From Acidimicrobiales bacterium (GTDB taxonomy: Bacteria; Actinomycetota; Acidimicrobiia; Acidimicrobiales; CADCSY01), in the NCBI GenBank assembly GCA_025463335.1, contig JAOBWJ010000003.1:1-34954 (forward strand): DNA of 34,954 nt. The letters run 5' to 3'. The translations under genes and the position numbers were made by a program. Below, piece by piece: positions 24,750-34,954 of the stretch. The stretch's first letter is position 1; the number at the start of each line of letters is the position of its first letter. The notes beneath the pieces were generated by a model. It was not told the origin of the DNA. It worked only from the letters and a program-made list of their open reading frames with translations, and ran no database searches.

Positions 24750-26204
24750 TTGCTCCTGCACGAGATCCTCACGTTCGCGGCCACCCGCACGCCCGATGCG
24801 CCGGCCCTCGTGGTCGGCGACGTGACTCGGACGTTCGCCGAGCTCGAGGATCGCGTCGCCCGGCTGGCGGGGGTGCTGGCCGGCAACGCCACCCCCGGCG
24901 ATCGGGTCGCCGTGGTGGCCGACAACTGCCCGGCGTGGGTCGAGTGCTACTACGGCGTGCCCCGCGCCGGCATGGTGCTGACGCCCATCAACCAGCGGCT
25001 CACGCCCAACGAGCAGGCCGACCTCCTGGCCCTGGCCGAGCCGACCGTCCTCATCGGTGAACGCACCCGCCTCGACGCCCTCGCCCCGCTGGCCGAGCGC
25101 TTCCCGTCGGTGCAGATCGTGGCCGCACTCGACGAGGACGGATGGGACGCCATGCTGGCCACGGCGCCACCGCTCGAGGGCCTCCCCGACCAGCGGGCCG
25201 ACGATCCGGCCTGGCTGCTGTTCACCAGCGGCACGACCGGTCGACCCAAGGGCGCCGTGCTCACCCACACCTCGCTGGTGACCGCCGTGGTCGGCGCGTC
25301 GTTCGGCCGCCCGGTGCACCCCGACGACGTGTTCGCCACGGCCTTCCCCCTGTGCCACGTGGCCGGCTTCAACGTCATGGTCTTCCACCTGCACGGGCGC
25401 CCAGCCGTGGTCCTCGCCCGGTTCCACGCCGAGGAGTTCGCCAACGCCGTGCTGACCCAGGAGGTCACGGCCACGTCACTGGCCCCGACCATGCTGGTGG
25501 CGCTGCTCGACCACCTCGACACCACCGGCACCGACCTGCCCACGTTGCGACTGGTGGGCTTCGGGTCCTCCCCCATCCCGCCGGCCGTGCTGCGCCGGGC
25601 CGTCGACCGCCTCGGCGTCACGTTCAACGAGGGCTATGGCATGACCGAGCTGTCGGGCACCGCCGTCTTCGAGGGCGCGCCCCATCCCCTCGTGTCCGTG
25701 CGGGTGGTCGACGATGCCATGGCCGACGTCGGACCCGGCGAGGTGGGCGAGATCGTCGTCCGGGGCGACCAGGTCACGGCGGGCTACTGGCAGGACCCGG
25801 TGGCCACGGCCGAGGCGTTTGCCGGCGGTTGGTTCCACACCGGTGACCTCGGGCGCTGGGATGACGGCCGGCTCCGCGTCGTCGACCGCAGCAAGGACGT
25901 GATCATCACCGGTGGCGAGAACGTGATGTCCCGCGAGGTCGAGGACGTCCTACACGACCACCCGGGTGTGACGTCGGCGGCCGTGGTCGGCATCCCCGAC
26001 GAGTACTGGGGCGAGGCCATCTGCGCCATCGTGGTGGCCGACGGTGTCGCGGCCGAGGAGCTGGTGACCCACGTGGGTGAGCGGCTGGCCGGGTTCAAGA
26101 AGCCCAAGCACGTGGTGTTCGTCGAGGCGCTACCGGTGAACGCCTCGGGCAAGGTGCTCAAGGCCGAGCTCAGGCGATTGGCCACCGACCACCTGGGCCG
26201 GTAA
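24750..26204 (+). CDS. AMP-dependent acyl-CoA synthetase/ligase
   Basis: AWLLFTSGTTGRPKGAVLTHTSL, FNEGYGMTELSGT, GWFHTGDLGRWDDGRLRVVDRSKDVIITGGENVMSREVEDVL, NASGKVLKAELR. Confidence 0.95.
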   Translation: MLLHEILTFAATRTPDAPALVVGDVTRTFAELEDRVARLAGVLAGNATPGDRVAVVADNCPAWVECYYGVPRAGMVLTPINQRLTPNEQADLLALAEPTVLIGERTRLDALAPLAERFPSVQIVAALDEDGWDAMLATAPPLEGLPDQRADDPAWLLFTSGTTGRPKGAVLTHTSLVTAVVGASFGRPVHPDDVFATAFPLCHVAGFNVMVFHLHGRPAVVLARFHAEEFANAVLTQEVTATSLAPTMLVALLDHLDTTGTDLPTLRLVGFGSSPIPPAVLRRAVDRLGVTFNEGYGMTELSGTAVFEGAPHPLVSVRVVDDAMADVGPGEVGEIVVRGDQVTAGYWQDPVATAEAFAGGWFHTGDLGRWDDGRLRVVDRSKDVIITGGENVMSREVEDVLHDHPGVTSAAVVGIPDEYWGEAICAIVVADGVAAEELVTHVGERLAGFKKPKHVVFVEALPVNASGKVLKAELRRLATDHLGR

Positions 26205-26213
26205 GCAACCGCC

Positions 26214-26393
26214 GTGCTCCTCGCCGCCACTGCCAAAGGCTTTCCCGCTGTGCTCGTCGTCGCCGGGGTGGTCGTCGGCATCTACGGCATCTGGATGTTC
26301 GCCACGGGCAAGCCGCCGGAGACGGGCTCCAAGTTCGTGGCCGGCGGCATCGGTCTCATGGCCATCGGCATCATCCTCGCCCAGATCTTCTAG
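26214..26393 (+). CDS. 59-aa two-TM-segment membrane protein
   Basis: GTG start: (M)LLAATAKGFPAVLVVAGVVVGIYGIWMFATGKPPETGSKFVAGGIGLMAIGIILAQIF; two hydrophobic segments; absent from the supplied ORF list. Confidence 0.7.
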   Translation: MLLAATAKGFPAVLVVAGVVVGIYGIWMFATGKPPETGSKFVAGGIGLMAIGIILAQIF

Positions 26394-26405
26394 CCGACCG
26401 CGGGG

Positions 26406-28010
26406 CTACCGCAGGCGGGCGGCGAGGAGGGCGATGTCGTCGTTCTTCTCGTCGGGAACCATGCGACTGAGGACGTCGTCACAGAGCGTCTCGATGTCCG
26501 GCTCGTTCCCGTCGACGGCGACGGCCAACCGAGCCAGGCCGTCGGCCAGGTTCTCGTCGCGCTCCTCGACCAGACCGTCGGTGTAGAGGAGCAGCAGGGC
26601 GCCGGGCGGCAGCGTCAGCACCGTCGGGTGGTAGATCGGCGTGGTCAGCACCCCGAGCGGCGTGTGCGGATCGCAGTCGATGAAGCTGCTCGTGCCGTCG
26701 GTGGCCACCACCAAGGGCGGTGGGTGGCCGGCGGAGACGACCTCCAGGCGCCGACTCCTCGGGTCGAGCACGAGGAAGGCGGCGGTGGCCATGGCGTCGT
26801 CGCCCACCTCCTGGAGCAGCCGGTCGATGGAGCGCATCACGATGGTCGGAGGCAGGTCCTGGAGGGCGTACGCCCGCAGCGCCGTGCGCAGCTGCCCCAT
26901 GACCGCTGCCGCTCGGGCGCCTCGCCCCATGATGTCGCCGATGGTCAGGGCGACCCGGCCGTCGTCGAGGAGCACCACGTCGTACCAGTCGCCCCCGACC
27001 TTGGTACCGGCACCGCCGGGGCGGTAGCGCACGCCGAGATCGAGCCCCGGCACCGCTGGGAGGTCGTGAGGCAGCAGGCTGCGCTGGAGCGTCTGGGCGA
27101 TGTCGTGCTCCTGCTGGTAGCGCTCGGCGTTCTCGATCGCGACGGCCGCCAACTGGGCCAGCTGGGTGAGCACGACCTCGTCGCTCTCGGTGAAGTCGCC
27201 CTCGAGCTTTTCGGCCACCTGGATGAGCCCGAGACGACGGCCGGTGCGGCCTACGAGCGGCACGGCCAGCCAGCCCTCGAGCATGGGGTGCCCGGATGCC
27301 ACGTCGGTGAGGCCGTACGCGCCGAAGGCCGCCTGTACGTCCTTCGCTGTCATGCGGATGGGGCCGCCCTCCTGCCACACCAACTGGTGCAACGGCGTGA
27401 GCCCCTGGCCATCGGTGATGACGGTCTCTGCCACCCGGGACCCGCAGATCTCCCGGGCGCTCTCGTCGATCACGCGGAGCATCTCGGCCAGCGCCAGCGT
27501 GGAGTTGATCACGACGGCGGCGTCGGTGAGCTTGCGCAGGATGCGGGACTCGGCCGCGTACTGCTCGTCGAGACGCTGGGCCAGGACCTCGCTCTCGTGC
27601 TGCAGGGCGCGGGTCCGCAGGTGGAGGTCGACGAGCACCTGGACCTTGGCTCGCAACAGGGTCGGGTCGAGCGGCTTGGTCAGGTAGTCGACGGCGCCCG
27701 ACGAGAAGCCTTCGGCGATGCGCATGGCGTCGTCGCCGAAGGCGGTGAGGAACACGATCGGGATGTCGCGGGTGCGCTCTCGACCCTTGATGTGACGGGC
27801 TGTCTCGAAGCCATCCATGCCCGGCATGCGCACGTCGAGGAGGATGACGGCCACTTCGGCCGACAGCAGGTGGCGCAGGGCCTCCTCCCCCGACGAGGCC
27901 AACAGCAGGTTGCACCCGAGCGGCTCGAGCAACGCCTGGAGGGCGACGAGGTTCTCCGGGGTGTCGTCGACGAGGAGGAGGGTGATGTCGTCGGGGTCGG
28001 TCCCGGTCAT
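26406..28010 (-). CDS. REC-GAF-PP2C (SpoIIE/RsbU-type) phosphatase
   Basis: REC: LLLVDDTPENL...VILLDVRMPGMDGFETA...VFLTAF...YLTKPLDP; GAF; PP2C: VGGDWYDVVLLDDGRVALTIGDIMGRGARAAAVMGQLR...LLLLYTDGLVEERDENL...NDDIALLAARL. Confidence 0.95.
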   Translation of the reverse strand: MTGTDPDDITLLLVDDTPENLVALQALLEPLGCNLLLASSGEEALRHLLSAEVAVILLDVRMPGMDGFETARHIKGRERTRDIPIVFLTAFGDDAMRIAEGFSSGAVDYLTKPLDPTLLRAKVQVLVDLHLRTRALQHESEVLAQRLDEQYAAESRILRKLTDAAVVINSTLALAEMLRVIDESAREICGSRVAETVITDGQGLTPLHQLVWQEGGPIRMTAKDVQAAFGAYGLTDVASGHPMLEGWLAVPLVGRTGRRLGLIQVAEKLEGDFTESDEVVLTQLAQLAAVAIENAERYQQEHDIAQTLQRSLLPHDLPAVPGLDLGVRYRPGGAGTKVGGDWYDVVLLDDGRVALTIGDIMGRGARAAAVMGQLRTALRAYALQDLPPTIVMRSIDRLLQEVGDDAMATAAFLVLDPRSRRLEVVSAGHPPPLVVATDGTSSFIDCDPHTPLGVLTTPIYHPTVLTLPPGALLLLYTDGLVEERDENLADGLARLAVAVDGNEPDIETLCDDVLSRMVPDEKNDDIALLAARLR

Positions 28011-29125
28011 GTCGCCAGCGCTGGCAGGGTGAACGTGACGGTGACTCCTCGGGTGGGGTTCCGATCCATCCAGATGTGGCCGCCGGCCCGCTCGATGATG
28101 CGGCGACACACGGTCAGCCCGAGTCCGGTGCCCGGGTACGGCTGCCCCTCGACCCGCTCGAACATGCCGAACACCCGCCGCAGGTCGCCCTCGGGCACGC
28201 CGACGCCGTTGTCAGCCACGCAGATGGCCACCCAACCCGGAGACCGTTCTGCGGTGATGCGTACGACCGGTGGCCCCTCGCCGTGGTACTTCACGGCGTT
28301 GGCCACCAGGTTTTGGAACACCCGTCGCAGCTCTATCGGTGCGCCGAGCGCCACCCCGAGCTGCTCGGCGCCGATGCTGGCGTCCGACTCCCTGACCAGG
28401 GTGGCGAGGTCGGCCAGGGCAGCCGCCAGGACCTCGTCGAGGTCGACGGCCTCCGGTTCGATCGTCCCAGCGCCGGCGGCGGCGTAGACCAGCAGGTCCG
28501 ACACCAGGGCCGCCATCCGCCCGGCCGACCTGTTGGCCCGTTCGATCCAGGAGCGGGCCTGCTCGCTCAATCCGTCGCCCACCTCGTCGGCCAGCAGCTC
28601 GAGGTAACCGGTGATGACCCGCAGCGGCTCCTGGAGGTCATGCGACGCGATGTACGAGAACTGCTCGAGATCGGCGTTCGACCGCTCGAGCTCCGCCGTC
28701 CGCCAGGCGAGCAGCTCACCCTGCTCCTTCAGTCGGCGGGCGCTGAGATGCAACTCGAGGAACACGGCGACCTTGGCCCGCAACAGGTCGGGCTCCACCG
28801 GTTTGAAGATGTAGTCGACGGCACCGGTGGCGTAGCCGTGCAACCGATGCTCCGGCTCGCGACTGAGGGCGGTGAGGAAGATGATCGGGATGTCGCGCGT
28901 TCGCACGCGGCCCTTGATGGCGGCGGCCGTTTCGAAGCCATCGAGGCCCGGCATCTGTACGTCGAGCACGATGACGGCCACATCGTCGGTCAGCAGGTGG
29001 CGCAGGGCATCCTCCCCCGAGCCGGCCTGCACCAGCCGATGGCCGAGGGGCTCGAGGACGGCCTCCAGGGCGAGCAGGTTCTCGGGGCGGTCGTCGACCA
29101 GCAGCAACGCCGGATCATTGCTCAC
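28007..29125 (-). CDS. REC-histidine kinase (N-terminal receiver, HisKA, HATPase_c)
   Basis: VDDRPENLLALEAVLEPLG...VLDVQMPGLDGFET...IFKPVEP; LEQFSYIASHDLQEPLRVITGYLELL; NLVANAVKYHG...DNGVGVPEGDLRRVFGMFER...GTGLGLTVCRRIIERAGG. Confidence 0.95.
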   Translation of the reverse strand: MSNDPALLLVDDRPENLLALEAVLEPLGHRLVQAGSGEDALRHLLTDDVAVIVLDVQMPGLDGFETAAAIKGRVRTRDIPIIFLTALSREPEHRLHGYATGAVDYIFKPVEPDLLRAKVAVFLELHLSARRLKEQGELLAWRTAELERSNADLEQFSYIASHDLQEPLRVITGYLELLADEVGDGLSEQARSWIERANRSAGRMAALVSDLLVYAAAGAGTIEPEAVDLDEVLAAALADLATLVRESDASIGAEQLGVALGAPIELRRVFQNLVANAVKYHGEGPPVVRITAERSPGWVAICVADNGVGVPEGDLRRVFGMFERVEGQPYPGTGLGLTVCRRIIERAGGHIWMDRNPTRGVTVTFTLPALAT

Positions 29126-29700
29126 GATCGGCTCCGTTCCGCGGCGCCCAGGCGGTTGAGCTCGACGGCGATGGCGTCGAGCGGGAGCACCAGGTCGATG
29201 GCTCCCGATCCGATCGCTCCCTCAGGCATCTCCGGGCGCTCCGCTGTGCTCGGGTCCTGGGCGATGGTGAGCCCACCGGCTTCCTTCACGGCCAGCACCC
29301 CCCGGCACCCGTCGTCGTTGGCACCAGTCAGGACCACGGCCACCAGCTCCTCGCCGTAGGCCTCGGCGGCGCTCTCGAACAGCAAGTCGATCGACGGCCG
29401 GCTGAAGCGGACCGCCCCTTCGGTGGACAGGGCGAAGGTGCCGCCCTCGACGAACAGGTGGTAGTCGGCCGGTGCCACGTAGACGCGGCCTGGCTCGATG
29501 ACGTCCTTGTCGTCGGCCTCCACCACTGACAGGGTCGAGTGCCGACCGAGGAACTGCACCAGGATGCCGTCGGTGTCGGGGCTCCGGTGTTGGGCCACGG
29601 CGATGGCCAGCCGGTTGTCGGCCTCGATCTGGCGCAGGACCCGGGCCACGGCGTCCATGCCGCCCCAGGACGCGCCGATGACGGCCAGGCGCGCCATCAA
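29122..29700 (-). CDS. cheB: CheB-type methylesterase domain protein without receiver domain
   Basis: [22 protein letters not shown] (active Ser), [17 protein letters not shown] (His), [21 protein letters not shown] (Asp). Confidence 0.93.
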   Translation of the reverse strand: MMARLAVIGASWGGMDAVARVLRQIEADNRLAIAVAQHRSPDTDGILVQFLGRHSTLSVVEADDKDVIEPGRVYVAPADYHLFVEGGTFALSTEGAVRFSRPSIDLLFESAAEAYGEELVAVVLTGANDDGCRGVLAVKEAGGLTIAQDPSTAERPEMPEGAIGSGAIDLVLPLDAIAVELNRLGAAERSRS

Positions 29701-30520
29701 GCCAGCCTCCGATAGAGCTTCTCGTGACTGTCCAGTTCGGCGTAGTCGTCGGCGTGACCTGTGAACCGAATGGTTTCCTTGTGCCCGAGGGCAAGGATCC
29801 CGAAGCGAACGAGGCTCTCGTAGAACAGTTCGTGCACCTTGTCCTGGAGTGCCCGGTCGAAGTAGATCATCACGTTTCTGCAGACGATGAGGTTGAACTC
29901 GTTGAAGCTGCTGTCCGACACCAGGTTGTGCTGGGCGAACACCACGTTGTCGACCAGCGTCGGGTCGAAGCGCACGACGTCGCCGTAGGTCTTGTAGTAG
30001 TCGGAGAACGACTCCCGGCCCCCGGCCTTCAGGTAGTCGCGGGTGTAGTCCTTCATGCGCTCGACCGGAAACACCCCCTCCTTGGACCGGCGCAGGACCT
30101 CGCCGTTGATGTCGGTCGCGTAGATCCGGGTCCGGTCGGCCAGGCCCTCCTCCCGCAGCACGATGGCGAGGGAGTACGTCTCCTCGCCGGTCGAGCAGCC
30201 GGCGATCCAGATGCGCACGAACGGATACGTCTTGAGGACGGGGACGACCTTGTCCCGTACCGCGCTGAAGAACGTCGGGTCGCGGAACATCGAGGTCACG
30301 TTGATGGAGAAGTCGACGAGCAGGCGCTCGAAGACGTCGGGGTCGTGCAGGATCCGCTCCTGCAACCCGGAGACGGTCTCGAGCCCCTCCTCCATGATCC
30401 GCCGCCAGATCCGCCGCTTCAGCGACGTCCGGGCATAGCCGCGAAAGTCGTAGCCATAGTGCTGGTAGACGGCGTCCAGGAGGAGTCGCAGCTCCAGCGC
30501 TTCCAAGTCACTGCGCGCCA

Positions 30521-30521
<1 letters not shown>
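29697..30521 (-). CDS. cheR: CheR-type protein-glutamate O-methyltransferase
   Basis: [19 protein letters not shown]...[13 protein letters not shown]...[21 protein letters not shown]...[11 protein letters not shown]...[13 protein letters not shown]. Confidence 0.96.

Positions 30522-34954
<4,433 letters not shown>

Noticed and set aside
22869-25427. 852-aa minus-strand ORF
   Set aside because: Antisense/out-of-frame read through nuclease, TIGR03085, ferredoxin-MBL and ligase genes; no coherent domains.
26389-26408. TAGCC...GGCTA as a bidirectional terminator
   Set aside because: Only 5-bp arms and no U-tract; could be chance.
26628-28487. 619-aa plus-strand ORF opposite the PP2C and REC-kinase genes
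   Set aside because: Antisense shadow ORF; the minus strand encodes clear REC, GAF, PP2C and HisKA motifs.

Overview
GC-rich chromosomal window, most likely from an actinobacterium (Acidimicrobiia-like by gene content; inference only). I support about 33 protein-coding genes and two decayed genes, and I see no rRNA, tRNA, CRISPR array or transposase. Left part (0.2-12 kb): oxidoreductases, acyl-CoA synthetase, SDR, aldo/keto reductase, signal peptidase I, CoA-transferase, Zn-alcohol dehydrogenase. Middle (12-18.5 kb): GNAT-PPOX fusion, ArsR-SulP pair, secreted or lipoprotein genes, and a CopZ-like metallochaperone behind two CsoR-like palindromes. Then come a D-aminoacylase, AIM24-like protein, PD-(D/E)XK nuclease, TIGR03085 protein, ferredoxin-MBL fusion and a second acyl-CoA synthetase. 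The right end (26.4-35 kb, minus strand) is a tightly overlapping five-gene signalling operon: poly-HAMP hybrid kinase (exact 276-nt repeats), CheR, CheB, REC-histidine kinase, REC-GAF-PP2C phosphatase, with no chemoreceptor, CheA or CheW visible. Main points for follow-up: (1) this MCP-less CheR/CheB/poly-HAMP kinase operon; (2) a recurring TAnnnT box 6-8 nt before start codons on both strands, suggesting widespread leaderless transcription and revising several starts, including a candidate AUA start; (3) a membrane-protein gene with one in-frame TAG; (4) an AhpD-like gene with its catalytic core deleted; (5) a degenerate EAL-like protein overlapping tail-to-tail with an HTH gene; (6) tandem CsoR-like operators; (7) an unlisted 59-aa membrane micro-ORF.
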